A stretch of DNA of 64,000 nt, taken from NCBI GenBank assembly GCA_949775045.1, contig OX459104.1:4316306-4380305 (forward strand), read 5' to 3'. The translations under genes and the position numbers were made by a program. Numbering within the stretch: position 1 is the stretch's first letter; each line of letters starts with the position of its first letter. The notes beneath the pieces are model-generated. The model was not told where the DNA came from. It searched no databases and was given only the letters and a program-made list of their open reading frames with translations. The stretch is from Metridium senile. Taxonomy: Eukaryota > Cnidaria > Anthozoa > Actiniaria > Metridiidae. This document shows, piece after piece, positions 43,620-54,772 of the stretch.

Positions 43620-44340
43620 CCAACCACACACACACACCTCCACCATCATCATCTCTACCACCAACCCCCCTCCACAACTCCCACCACCCACCACATCTAC
43701 CCCCACCAACTCCCACCACTTTTACCACCACCCACCACATCTACCCCACCATAACTCTCACCACTTTTACCACCACCACCCACCACATCTACCCCCACCA
43801 ACTCCCACCATAACTATCGCCACTTTTACCACCACATCTACCCCCACCAACTCCCACCACAACTATCGCCACTTTTACCACCCACCACATTTACCCCCAC
43901 CAACACCCACCATGACTATCTCCACTTTTACCGCCACCACCCACCACATCTACCCCCACCACAACTATCACCACTTTTACCACCACCACCCACCACATCT
44001 ACCCCCACCAACTCCCACCATAACTATCGCCACTTTTACCACCACCACTACCACCACCCACCACATCTACCCACACCAACTCCCACCATAACTCGCACCA
44101 CATCTACCCCCACCAACTATCACCACTTTTACTACACCACCACCACATCTACCCCCACCAACTCCCACCACAACTATCACCACCCACCACATCTACCCCC
44201 ACCAACTCCCACCACAACTATCACCACTTTTACCACCACCACCCACCACATCTACCCCCACCAACTCCCATCATAACTATCACCACCGCCAACTCCCGCC
44301 ACAACTATCACTAAGCAACCACTACCAGAAACCACTGCCA
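43620..44340. repeat. CCACCA-rich minisatellite
   Basis: Units combining caccacatctacccccacca, actcccaccataactat and caccacttttaccacc. It ends 75 bases before the alternative ELOVL exon. Confidence 0.95.
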
Positions 44341-44414
44341 CAAGCACCACCACCACGACACACTCGCACACACAATGTAATTACACCTAATTTTCAATGT
44401 CATCTTTCCAACAG

Positions 44415-44579
44415 TGCCAGTTCTCTCTAGTAGTGGTCGTTACTAACTATGGTATTCATCTAAACTGTGGATTCCCCAATGGGTTTTTATGGCTACAGTC
44501 AGCGTACATGTGTAGTCTTGTCGTTCTATTCTTAAACTTTTACATGAAAGCTTACATAGAGAAGAAAAAAGAACACTAG
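44415..44579 (+). CDS. ELOVL: alternative last exon of plus ELOVL, or orphan exon of a lost third copy
   Basis: Acceptor tccaacag. The open frame reads CQFSLVVVVTNYGIHLNCG, a final membrane helix SLVVLFLNFYMKAY and IEKKKEH, then TAG. It is clearly homologous to exon 7 of both elongases (QF start, FLNFY in the last helix) and begins in phase 0, so it can splice directly to exon 6 to give 263 residues. Its end, KKEH, is a perfect KKxx ER-retrieval motif, unlike version A. I found no other ELOVL exons between 41655 and 52000, which favours an alternative terminal exon over a separate gene. Confidence 0.85.
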   Translation, partial: CQFSLVVVVTNYGIHLNCGFPNGFLWLQSAYMCSLVVLFLNFYMKAYIEKKKEH

Positions 44580-44586
44580 ACAAAAA

Positions 44587-45015
44587 CAAGGTACAATGGA
44601 CCTCTCTATACTGGTCCCCTCTCCACTTGGCCCCTCTCGCCTGCACCCTTAAAAAACGAAATAGTCCCCTTCACAGTTCCCTGCGCCATCTTAAAAGGTA
44701 GCCGGGCCTTTGCATCAAAGAGAGATGAACGTTGAGCTTGCAATGATAGACACACGTGAATAACTGTCCCGCAAGGTGTTGAAAAGTCTCTATCATTGCA
44801 AACTCAATGTTTCTCTCCATTCGATGCAAAGGCCTGGCTGCGTTACAAGATGGCGCAGGGAACCGTGAAGGGGAATATTCTCTCAAAACCGAACAACCTT
44901 TTGGTCCCCAATTATTTTCCCAAAGTTTCAAATGACACCTCGGTAAACCAGAACCCCCGCTAAACCGGACATTTTCTTGGTCCCAAAACTGTACGGTATA
45001 GAGGGGTTTCACTAT
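44587..45015. mobile_element. element with inverted ends, containing a nested foldback
   Basis: Left aaggtacaatggacctctct and right ctgtacggtatagaggggtt are diverged complements. The 210-bp element 44664-44874 sits inside. Confidence 0.55.
44664..44874. mobile_element. 210-bp foldback, CACAGTTCCCTGCGCCATC family, copy 1
   Basis: Arms ccttcacagttccctgcgcc and complement; inner gagcttgcaatgatag with complement. Confidence 0.92.
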
Positions 45016-45249
45016 ACACCCAATGTTTGTCTTATGTAGTATTAGTCTTATACCAGACTGACACTACAGTGGCTGCTGGGGACAATGGAACAAGATATAG
45101 AAAATTCTTCCTCACAGCTATTGGAGTGTCAGTCTTATTTTATATATGGTAAAAGGGAAGGACGGATCCAGGGGGTGACTAGGTGGAGTTAAAAAATGAT
45201 ATAAATGACGGATAAGGTGTGATATAATAAGATATGATATGACGGATAA

Positions 45250-45535
45250 GATAAGATATTATACAGCTATTTCAAACAACGTTGAATACTGAATAGTGCA
45301 TTCCAAGACCAAAGGGCATTATGGGTCTCATTGATTCGTAATAAATAATACATATACAGCGATAATTACCCCCTGTAACTAGCTTGTATATTGTTTTGAA
45401 TGGAATGCACTAAGAATAAAATAACTAATACTCATTTATTTTACTTTAAACAATATTACATGGCTCAAAATGCATTTCGGTCTTGCAATAATGCACTATT
45501 CAGTATTCTACGTTTTTTGAAATAGCTGTATATCA
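45250..45535. mobile_element. foldback element
   Basis: Ends atacagctatttcaaacaac and complement, gaatactgaatagtgcatt with complement. Confidence 0.88.
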
Positions 45536-45549
45536 TAAGTCTATGTGAT

Positions 45550-45815
45550 ATGATATACACCTATTTCAATTAACGTTGTCCATCTGGAATGGTTGATCTG
45601 AGACCGATAGGAATTGTGGGAGTTCATTAAATTTCAAATACATTGTTTTAATCACAATTGAATGGTGCTGAATTACAAATAACAGTATTTCAGAAGTAAA
45701 CATTAATATTCAAGTGATTATAATAGTGCATTTGCAGTTTAACGAGCTCCCACAATTCCTATCGGTCTCAGATCAACCATTTCCAGATGGACAACGTTAA
45801 TTGAAATAGGTGAAT
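45550..45815. mobile_element. foldback element, full copy
   Basis: Ends atacacctatttcaattaac and complement; inner gagaccgataggaattgtgg and complement. A fragment of the right arm is at 3976-4176, split by another element. Confidence 0.9.
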
Positions 45816-45839
45816 ATAATGATATATATGATAAGATTA

Positions 45840-45960
45840 GTCTGTGTGTGTGTGTGTGATATATATAAAGATTAGTCTGTGTGTGTGTGTGTGTGTGTGA
45901 TATATATAAAGATATGTATGATTAGATATGATAAGTCGGATAAGATAAGATAAGATATGA
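45840..45960. repeat. GT and GATAAGATA microsatellites
   Basis: (tg)n runs duplicated with tgatatatataaagat between. Confidence 0.9.
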
Positions 45961-46300
45961 TATATGGTAAGTTAAGTCTACGTGATGTGATTCACGTGTT
46001 ATCAGTTACCTAGTCTCCCCTGAAATAGACCATTTGCATTTTATAGCGTCATTATACCAGTACCAGAATGCTTTGCCTACTTTCTATTGTTATATAATTA
46101 GTGTCAGTTGTTGTAGTATTCTCAAGAGGGAAAAATTTGAATTCTCTACTTTCATAACAACCATAATACGTTATGTTGTTGTTGTTGTTGTTTTTGGGGG
46201 GAGGGTAGCTATTTTAATTCAATTCAAACAAATTGTTATTCTATTCAAACACATTTGTATAACAATGTCGACCTCCCCCCCCCCCCCCCCCCCATCCCCC

Positions 46301-46500
46301 NNNNNNNNNNNNNNNNNNNNNNNNNNNNNNNNNNNNNNNNNNNNNNNNNNNNNNNNNNNNNNNNNNNNNNNNNNNNNNNNNNNNNNNNNNNNNNNNNNNN
46401 NNNNNNNNNNNNNNNNNNNNNNNNNNNNNNNNNNNNNNNNNNNNNNNNNNNNNNNNNNNNNNNNNNNNNNNNNNNNNNNNNNNNNNNNNNNNNNNNNNNN
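46301..46500. other. assembly gap (200 N)
   Basis: Exactly 200 N following a poly-C run; true length unknown. Confidence 1.
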
Positions 46501-46830
46501 TGCAATCAAGTTGCATGGCTTCTAGTCTTTTCTCATTCCAGCAAAACTTGCATATGTTGCCTTATACATATTTTTGCTTTGAGCCTTCGGTTCACCATTC
46601 AGCGGAATAGCACTAGTTTCCAGGCCACCTTGTACTGTGACAAAATGATTTAAACAAAAGACATGTTAATATCTTTATAATTTATTCAGAAAAAGATCTT
46701 TATACTTAAATATATAAGTATATATATTGTATATTTGTTATGAACTCAATAAAATGATATCTTTAATTATCGAGGTCGACTATATTTACTGGGTTTGTAT
46801 CGACACGGAGCATCTATGGGTGCCTTATTA
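46501..46830. other. sequence right of gap, possible 3' end of a transcript
   Basis: An acceptor-like cattccag at about 46540 and AATAAA at about 46748 followed by T-rich sequence could mark a terminal exon. No frame supports it. Confidence 0.2.
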
Positions 46831-46842
46831 TCCATGGCTTTG

Positions 46843-46884
<42 letters not shown>
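46843..46884. repeat. poly-G run (about 42)
   Basis: Uninterrupted G run, followed by repeated aataatccataatcct units to 47095. Confidence 0.95.
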
Positions 46885-46885
<1 letters not shown>

Positions 46886-47129
46886 CTCAATAATCCATAA
46901 TCCTGATTGAAGTTCATAAATAATCGGTAATCCTAAATGGTAAATAATGATTTACCAAAAATAAATTACACACGAGTAATCCTAAATCCTCAATTGGTTC
47001 TAAATGCTGCAAAAATAATCCATAATCCTTAAACATTTGGGTCAATAATCAATATCCCTGCTCTAAAAACCCCTAATAATCCATAATCCTAAAACTCTAA
47101 CAGGGCCTCATTCATACGTTTTGTATTAT

Positions 47130-47470
47130 TAGTCGGGCTAGAGGGCCCGACTCTAGGTTTACCTTTTAGTCAATCTATGTATCTATATAGAGTACAAACA
47201 CTAAAAGTGTGCAAACTTTGTACTATTTACCACTAAATAGTGTTGATTAAACAATAGAGAACAAAAGAATTTGCATAATTTAGCAGTATTTAGTGGTATT
47301 TATGTTGCACACTTTTAGTGTTGTACTCTATCTACCTATCTATCTATCTGTCATGTCGCGTATAGGCCCCATGATGCTTTGGGAACGAACACAGGAAGCC
47401 CAACGTAGAATTGTTTAGCCTCCTGTTTTGATTTTATGACTAGCCCGACTTCACGCTCCTAGAGCGTCTA
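47130..47470. mobile_element. foldback with nested inverted pair
   Basis: Outer tagtcgggctagagggcc / actagcccgacttc; inner agagtacaaacactaaaagt and complement. Confidence 0.75.
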
Positions 47471-47483
47471 GTTCAGGTATAAA

Positions 47484-47682
47484 TAGTCTTCAAAGTTTCC
47501 TGCGCCATTTTGAAAGGTAGACGGGCCTTTGCATCGAAGCGAGACGAACATTTAGCTTGCAATGATAGAGACATGTGAATAATTGTCCCGCAAGGTCTCT
47601 ACCATTGCAAGCTCAACGTTCGGTCTCGCTTCGATGGAAAGGCCCGGCTACCTTTCAAGATGGCGCAGGGAACTGTGACATT
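47484..47682. mobile_element. CACAGTTCCCTGCGCCATC foldback, copy 2
   Basis: Same arms as 44664-44874. Confidence 0.92.
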
Positions 47683-47689
47683 GTAATTC

Positions 47690-48180
47690 AAATGAAAGCA
47701 ATTTGAATTACAATATCTGCCCCCGCACCCCCCCCCCCCCCTCCCCCCACAAAACGGAAGTAGTAAATGTAGAGAATTTGATTTGTCTAATGTAGTTTTA
47801 TGATCGATACTGGCAAAGTCTGACATTTAATGACATTTACTTTGCATTTTAGCCGCAAATGGCCTTTAATAAAAATCTGTCGCGTTGTTTACTAAAACAA
47901 AAGGTTTTTCTTAAAACACATTAAACTTGAATTATAGTCTCTGACGTCAAACATACAACCACCAATCAAAACCCTCGTTGTACAACCTGTATTGAATATT
48001 TCGCAAGTTATGATTGGTTGAAAGGGTGTTAAGATAATAACGGTGTCGAAGACGTCATTGCGCGGCGAGGAAAAGACAAAAAAGAGCTGTTAATTGTTTT
48101 TGAGAAAGCAACACTTTTAAGCTTGCTTGGGGGTGTTTACATTGGACTAAAAAGATTTGGACACGAATCAAGCTAGTCGC
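47690..48180. other. unassigned spacer
   Basis: A poly-C tract at 47725-47752, then single-copy sequence with cgaagacgtcattgcgcgg (CRE-like) at about 48045. No gene supported. Confidence 0.35.
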
Positions 48181-48189
48181 TATACACTT

Positions 48190-48500
48190 ACTGTATTCCT
48201 TTTACATGGATATCGGTAGTATTCTTTCGGAAGGAAAGATCTATGAAGAACCTAGTACTAGGGTTACGCTTCACGCATGCAGACGGAAAAAGTAATATTC
48301 CATTTACATGGTTATCGGTAATTTTCTTTCGGGTACTAGGGTCTTTCTAGCGGATAGGAATTAAAGTTCCTAGTACAAGGGTTACGCTTCACACATGCAA
48401 ACGGATAAAGTAATATTCCATTTACATAGATCTCGGTAGTTTTCTTTCGGTTCTAGCACTAGGGTTATGCTTTACACTGCTAACGGAAAAAGTAGAAATA
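48190..48500. repeat. approximately 125-bp tandem repeat, about 2.5 units
   Basis: Units ttccatttacatggttatcg, gtacta/ctagtactagggttac and cacgcatgcagacgga. Confidence 0.88.
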
Positions 48501-48537
48501 ACTCACCCGCTAGGGTTGGTAAACATTTGTCTTATAT

Positions 48538-49093
48538 ATACACCTATTTCAATAATCGTTGTCGCAATCAAAGCTGCAGTCTGCACTGTGAAGCTAGCAA
48601 AGGATGTCGGTATTTCTTCTCGTGTTATCGATTTATTCATAGCATATATCTTGGTTGTACGTGCTTGTGTTATATGACCATAACAAGTTGTTGCAGTGGT
48701 AGATGATGAAATAAATATTTCTTTAAAGGATGTCGGTATTTCTTCGAATTCTCTTAACTTGATATCGATTTATTCATAGTATATTTTGGTTGTACGTGCT
48801 TGTGTTATATGACCATAACAAGTTGTTGCAGTGGTAGATGATGAAACAAATATTTCTTTAAAGGATGTCAGTATTTCTTCTCTTGTTATCGATTTATTCA
48901 AAGCATTGTTGTTTGTACGTGTTTGTGTTATATGACTATAACAAGTTGTTGCAGTGGTAGATGATGAAACAAATATTTCTTGAAAAAACGTCTAATAAAT
49001 CTCAAATTATGTTGATATTACCGACATCCTTAGCAGACTTCAGAGTGTGGACTGTAGCTTTTATTGTGACAACGATTATTGAAATAGGTGTAT
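48538..49093. mobile_element. TIR element with internal 125-bp tandem units, copy 1
   Basis: Ends tacacctatttcaataatcg and complement. Inside, three units of aaggatgtcggtatttcttc and caagttgttgcagtggtaga. Confidence 0.9.
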
Positions 49094-49099
49094 ATGCAC

Positions 49100-49510
49100 T
49101 TAGTAACCACTCACTTTATTAACGATGGGTTAATGGACTACACTTCGCTTGCTAAGTAGGTCCTAGTGCTACTATTATCCTAGCCCCATGAAAATAAACA
49201 CCCCCGGCCCTTTGTCTAATTGACACTAAAAGTGCTAGAAACTTCGCGCGCTTTTTATTAACATCTTGGAGCGAGATTGGAAATCCCGTCGATAATGAGT
49301 TGTCGCTACTTTTAATTTAAAAACTGCTTTTAAACGTTTGGAGACGATGAGACCTTCTAGAACAGCATGAACAGCATGAACAGTTAATTTAGATCAAATT
49401 AAAAGATGACGATTTTTCGTGACTATTGTGAACAACTGTATTGAAAAAAAACCCCGTCGCTTTCAATGGAAATAAATGCAGTAAATATCAAGATAAGAAA
49501 ATTTATGGTT
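49100..49510. other. unassigned spacer
   Basis: Single-copy sequence; no feature supported. Confidence 0.4.
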
Positions 49511-49519
49511 AAGGAAAGC

Positions 49520-49835
49520 CTCAATGTTCTAATTCTCCAGTTTCATGTTATCTTGCACCGCTGTACAATTTGACAAAAGGCGTATTTGCAGAGGGATAAT
49601 CTCAATACTCCAGTTTCATGTTATCTAGCACCGTTACGTTGTACGATTTGACAAAAGGTGTATTTGCACCGAGATAATCTCAATACTCCAGTTTCATCTT
49701 ATCTAGCACCGCTGTACTATTTGACAAAAGACGCATTTGCACAGGGATAATCTCAATACTCCAGTTTCATGTTATCTAGCACCGCTGTACAATTTGACAA
49801 AATACACATTTGCACAGGGATAATCTCGATTCGGA
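49520..49835. repeat. approximately 85-bp tandem repeat, four units (family with 59768-60060)
   Basis: Units ctccagtttcatgttatcta, gcaccgctgtacaatttgac and gcacagggataatctca. Confidence 0.93.
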
Positions 49836-49839
49836 GTAA

Positions 49840-50100
49840 ATTCAAATGTGTTTTTTCTATTGTCTAGCGGTAGTATTTTACCTGGAGTATTCAAAAAATC
49901 AGTTACATTAAGAAATCTTTAAATGCAAAAGCTGATTTCTTTTTAAAATGCTACTGATACATCAGCAGTCGTATTGAAAATTTTCAGTAAAAAATGTAGC
50001 AGTTTTTGGAAAATTGGAGCAACATTAAAAAATAACGATGAAAAAAATTACAGCCCAAAATTTCAAATTAAAGCCAAGTCTCCTCCCTTAAATAGAAAAG
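49840..50100. other. unassigned AT-rich spacer
   Basis: Nothing recognisable. Confidence 0.4.
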
Positions 50101-50149
50101 TAACACTTATGATGTTTTGCTCAATAACGAAATAACTGTTTCAAAAACA

Positions 50150-50690
50150 CAAAACAAGCAAACAAATGAACACAAAACAAACAAGCAAATAAACGATTAC
50201 ACAAAACAATAATCAATCAAACAAACGAACACACAAAACAACAATCAATCAAACAAACGAACACACAAAACAATAATCAATCAAACAAAAGAACACACAA
50301 AACAATAATAGATCAAATAAACGAACACACAATTGCAAAACAATAATCAATCAAACAAAAGAACACACAAAACAATAATCAATCAAACAAACGAACACAC
50401 AAAACAATAATCAATCAAACAAACGAACACACAAAACAATAATCAATCAAACAAACGAACACACAATTGCAAAACAATAATCAATCAAACAAAAGAACAC
50501 ACAAAACAATAATCAAACAAACAAACGAACACACAAAACAATAATCAATCAAACAAACGAACACACAAAACAATAATCAATCAAACAAACGAACACACAA
50601 AACAATAATCAATCAAATAAACGAACACACAAAACAAAAATCAATCAAACAAACGAACACACAAAACAAATGAAAACACAAAAACTTATA
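50150..50690. repeat. approximately 32-bp minisatellite
   Basis: About 16 units of caatcaaacaaacgaacaca and aaacaataat, with occasional attgc insertions. Confidence 0.95.
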
Positions 50691-50699
50691 TTGTAAGCA

Positions 50700-51600
50700 A
50701 AACTTAAAACAAATATCCACAAGCAGCTAGCAAAGCCTTGTAATAAATTAATATTTAAAACTCCAAGCTCGCGAAAAAAGAGTTAATATACAACGAAAAA
50801 AAAACAACGCATTTTTGAAAGAGACGGGGAGCTAGTTACAAAGAAAGGCTTGTTCCATTCAAATTTGGAAAATTTGAAAGTCGATTATTGACCAGCTTCG
50901 GGTGCACGGCACAAACAGTGAAAAAAAAAACCATTCTAAGATAATTTATTTTTATAATACCCAAAACTGGCGCTCACAGCCGGTTACAATCTAACACATT
51001 GAACAAAATCAAACATTTCAGTTTAAAACGTATAATTTTATTTCTAAATATCTAGAAAATAAATTTTAGTAAGTAAATTTTACATGATTTTACAGCTAAA
51101 TCATTAAAACAATAGTATGCATTTTTATACCGACAAAGATAATTATATCCAAAATAATAAGCAACACACTGCATTGTAAATATAAACGTAAATTCAATTC
51201 ATTTTTTCTATAACAAACTTTCTCTGAATATCTTGATAAAAATATAGAATTCTTCTAGTCTATTCTTTCGCCCCGCAGCGAGAGTTGTTAAATCATATTT
51301 TCTTGATGTTTTTAAAATTGTTTCGCTATAGGATTGATTAAATTGTTTCCTAATTATCGAAGTCTTATAATTTACTGAGTAATTATTCTAGATCTAGAGC
51401 AATCTTTTTCGGGAAACTTCTCACAAACCGGCCGTGAAAAGTTTTGCCCGATAAAAATATGTTTTTTATGTTTTTTTGTTTTGTTTTTTGAAGTAGGAAT
51501 TTCCAGAATTCCTTAGTCGTAAATGTTCTCTTTTTACTATATTTCATGTTGATTTTTATCTGCACTTTAACAACACGCTAATTTCGTCGTCTTTTTAATA
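50700..51600. other. unassigned AT-rich sequence
   Basis: No supportable coding segment on either strand; may include distal 3' UTR of the small gene at 52132. Confidence 0.4.
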
Positions 51601-51699
51601 CTTTATGAGGTTATTATGAGGAGAATGTTCTGGACTGTCCGTGCATGTCAGCACCCTAGAAGTGCCAGCTCTCGAAAAGCTGATATAATTAACACTACA

Positions 51700-52045
51700 T
51701 GTACAATTTTGGTCCAGTTTCGTCGGATTTTTTTCTTCTTCTAGATGTAATTTTCGTATTAATTGCAATTCAGAGATTATTTTGCTAGCTTTTCGCTAAT
51801 TTGTCCTCTTTTTGCATTAAAAGTTTTCGTGTTTTAAGTTTACTTTCTCGACGATGGTGGTTGTTGTGTCGGTGATAAGCTTTTTGTACAGTTCCGTCGG
51901 GTTTCTTCTTCTCCTAGATGTAGCTTTTCCATTAAACGCAGTTTAGAGATTATGTTTCTAGCTTTTCGCTAATTTGTCCTCTTTTTGCATTAAAAGGTTT
52001 CATGTTTTAAGTTTACTTTCTCGACGATGGTGGTTGTTGTGTGAT
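51700..52045. repeat. two tandem copies of about 170 bp, 3' of the small gene
   Basis: Shared blocks: cttcttctagatgta, agcttttcgctaatttgtcc and ttactttctcgacgatggtg. They occur at 51711-51875 and 51890-52040. Confidence 0.88.
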
Positions 52046-52131
52046 GAGATTTGCTTCTCTACTTTGACAGCATTAAGCAAGATGTTCAGCAACTTCTATT
52101 TTCAAATTAATAACTCCTTGAGAACATCTCT

Positions 52132-52491
52132 TCATACCCACTCTTCAACTTGCTCTTGAATAGCATAACTCCTGCAATTCATCTCATTGGGGACGAAACT
52201 CAGACCTTTTCGCATAAACATCGCGCTGTCATCTCTCAAATACCTCGACGCCACATCGTAGAAAGAATATTTCAATTTGGATTTCGTGCTCAGTTGAATC
52301 AAACTGTCGTCTTTGGTTGCGTTTGGATCGAAGTACAGCACTTCTACTAGCTTCGCTGACCAATGAACCCCTCGTCTTTCGGGTGACTTAGATCTAGGAG
52401 AAGTTGATTTTAAGTAATCATACGGCGAGCTGTACAGAGTCTGGATTTGCGCGTTGTGTAGCGCGTTGTCAGTTCGTTCATAAGCCATCAT
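52132..52491 (-). CDS. small single-exon protein of unknown function (119 residues)
   Basis: I do not recognise this protein. The frame from ATG at 52491 (tandem ATGATG, Met-Met-Ala-Tyr-Glu) to TGA at 52132 has coding-like codon use and mixed composition, unlike the repeats around it. It can be read 17 codons further 5' but without an ATG. Visible features are a Ser/Pro/Arg-rich stretch (STSPRSKSPERRGVHW), a segment SAKLVEVLYFDPN, and an acidic tail QEQVEEWV. RGVHW fits the loose PP1-docking pattern R-x-V-x-W, which alone is weak evidence. No signal peptide or membrane segment. It sits downstream of, and parallel to, the ABTB2-like gene. It could be a lineage-restricted gene; no splice sites are needed. 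Confidence 0.65.
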   Translation of the reverse strand: MMAYERTDNALHNAQIQTLYSSPYDYLKSTSPRSKSPERRGVHWSAKLVEVLYFDPNATKDDSLIQLSTKSKLKYSFYDVASRYLRDDSAMFMRKGLSFVPNEMNCRSYAIQEQVEEWV

Positions 52492-52499
52492 TTTGCTCC

Positions 52500-53180
52500 T
52501 CGTTTGAATGTCGTTGTTTTGGGTTGTGAGGCTAGAGTCCAATTGAATCGTTTATGAAGTAGCGGCGTGTTTTAGCTTATTTTGTGTTTCTAGTCGATTA
52601 ATAATAAATAACTGTAACGACGTAATCAAAGATTTTACGATTGGACGGCGTTGTATTATTGTTTTGACGACGACAACAAAATGTTTCCACAGAAAAAAAA
52701 ACGCACTCAATTAAACGACAATCATAAAATTTCCACCCCTCAAGCATCAAACAACAAAGTAATTTCCCAACCCTCCAAAACAACAGTTTCAAGCCAATGA
52801 AAATTTAATCAATTCAACCCAGAAATTTCCAATTTTTCTCTAATTTGTTCAAATTATGTTTCAGACCCAACTATGTTGGATTTTCTAAATTTAGCTTGTT
52901 ATCTATGGATTTTATCTATTTCTGATTCAAGCGGTCGGCAAATAAATTACGTCCTGCCAGGAGATAACATTGAAAGTTTTGCGCTTGAAGACTGCGTCGC
53001 TTTTGATTAATAATTCATTCTTTGTACTTTTACTTTGCATTGATCTTATATTTATTATATAGATGATTTAGTACTGCCTGCAATGCAAAGCTTTACTCAA
53101 GATAAAAAAAAGATATATTTATACAAATCGACGGCAAAGAATGACCCTCAAGAGAGAAGAACTGAAGACATATTTGTAAA
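52500..53180. other. upstream region of the small gene
   Basis: No TATA box recognised; AT-rich single-copy sequence. Confidence 0.4.
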
Positions 53181-53182
53181 AA

Positions 53183-53233
53183 ATTAATGGACCTCAAGTC
53201 GCCATTTTCTGTGATTCTGTGCATTCATGTAGA
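53183..53233 (-). pseudogene. fragment of the ABTB2-like BACK exon
   Basis: About 35-50 bases nearly identical to part of exon 56257-56373, including a 19-base core (caagtcgccattttctgtg on the plus strand). It encodes ITENGDL in the same frame but lacks the rest of the exon. Confidence 0.5.
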
Positions 53234-53549
53234 AAAAAAAACGTTATTTAAGTTGTGTTATGTGTAATTATGGTTTTATACTGATGTTTTTAGGGTGGAA
53301 AGCCTTTTCAAAGTTAACGAAGCCATTGCAATGTCGAGAAGCCATATAAATGAAGGCAAGATGCACTTTTTCAGAAATTTATTTTAGCAACTATTGCACA
53401 ACGTAAACATGCTACACTAAGTAAAAATGGTTTTTTTAGGTTGCTTATATCTTATACGAAAAAAACCCGGAAATTTTGGGTGGAAAACAAATGTTACGAG
53501 TCGGAAATTTCCGAAAATCTTGGACTGGGGATTGAGGTAATCAACTTTT

Positions 53550-53645
53550 CCCGCTCTTTTCGGTTTGACGCGTTTACCATTTATTTTCCCGCTCTTTTCG
53601 GTTTGACGCGTGTACCCTCTATTCCCCCGCTCTTTTCGGTTCTTA
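53550..53645. repeat. approximately 42-bp tandem repeat, three units
   Basis: cccgctcttttcggtttgac three times. Confidence 0.9.
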
Positions 53646-54344
53646 AAAAAAGTTCGCCTACAATTACTTCCGGTTTGTTTGTTTAGAAAATCATTTGGAA
53701 ACGAATTTTAACTTTAATGGATAGTATCCTAATTCTACTTTCCGTGGCAACGAAATTCAGCAACTTGCAATATTATTATCGCCAGATTTTCAAGCATTAC
53801 AAGCGAGACAAGTTATTGAGAAAACTGCACGGTGTTACAGCGCCTTCAATACACTGGATGACTTGATCAACGAGGCGTGAGGAATTTAAAATGACCATTT
53901 TATTTATTACGTAAATCCAATAGCAACTACGATTCTCACCCTGCACGAACATTCCATGACACTTAGCTGGCTTCCCAATCAAACATGATTACAATGTCAC
54001 CAAGTTCACGGCTACTTTCACACCTTAATTAGCCAATCAGAAGTAATCTCCTTATAGACGAAACAGATCAAATTTGTCGCTTGCAGCATATGGTGACACT
54101 TAATTGGCTTTCTTAAAAATCTAACACTTTATTAGCTTCACTATGAATTTCAGCCAATCAACCCACCTAAATCTCGTTGCTATAATCATGAAACAGCAGA
54201 TTTTTTAATATAATAAGTTTATTTCAGTGTCGTTGCATTTACAATTAGTTCATTGGGAACATAATTAAACATATTAAAAAGGAGAACACACTAAAATATT
54301 TCCTAACATTTGAAAGGTTTTTTCCTCGACACTTGCACTGACTT

Positions 54345-54715
54345 CCTATTGTTTCTCGACCAATCAGAACGCACGTTTCACGTTACTACGAAACTTTAAA
54401 ATTCCTCACAACATTGGTCGGGGTTTAAAAATGTATTTCTAATTTATTGAGGTCGCCAAACATTCAATTTATATGTTTCTCGACCAATCAGAACGAGTGT
54501 TTTTCGTTGCTATGCAACTAAGAATTCCTCATAACATTGGTCATGGTTTAAAAATATATGTCTACTTCATTGAGGTCGCCAAACATTCAATATATATGTT
54601 TCTCGACCAATCAGAACGCGCATGTTTCGTTGCTATGCAACTTAGAATTCCTCATAACATTGGTCGGGGTTTAAATGTATTTATAATTTATTGGCGTCAC
54701 CAAACATTCGAAGCC
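54345..54715. repeat. approximately 125-bp tandem repeat in ABTB2-like 3' UTR
   Basis: Three units with tttctcgaccaatcagaacg, cctcataacattggtcgggg and tgaggtcgccaaacattcaa. Confidence 0.92.
54687..54692 (-). terminator. candidate poly(A) signal, ABTB2-like gene
   Basis: AATAAA on the minus strand about 80 bases after the stop, inside a tandem repeat (54345-54715) that carries a related copy at 54443. Confidence 0.4.
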
Positions 54716-54772
54716 CTTAATTATTTATGATTCTAATTCCGTCTATCATTTTACTGACCGGTTTTGATGTCC

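Noticed and set aside
44671..45012. 113-codon minus-strand frame
   Set aside because: Covers the foldback 44664-44874 and its host element; no coding features.
48538..49093. CRISPR-like or integron-like repeats
   Set aside because: Internal tandem units of a TIR element; spacers are not unique.
50150..50690. CRISPR-like regular array
   Set aside because: Units are contiguous and no unique spacers separate them; the genome is eukaryotic.
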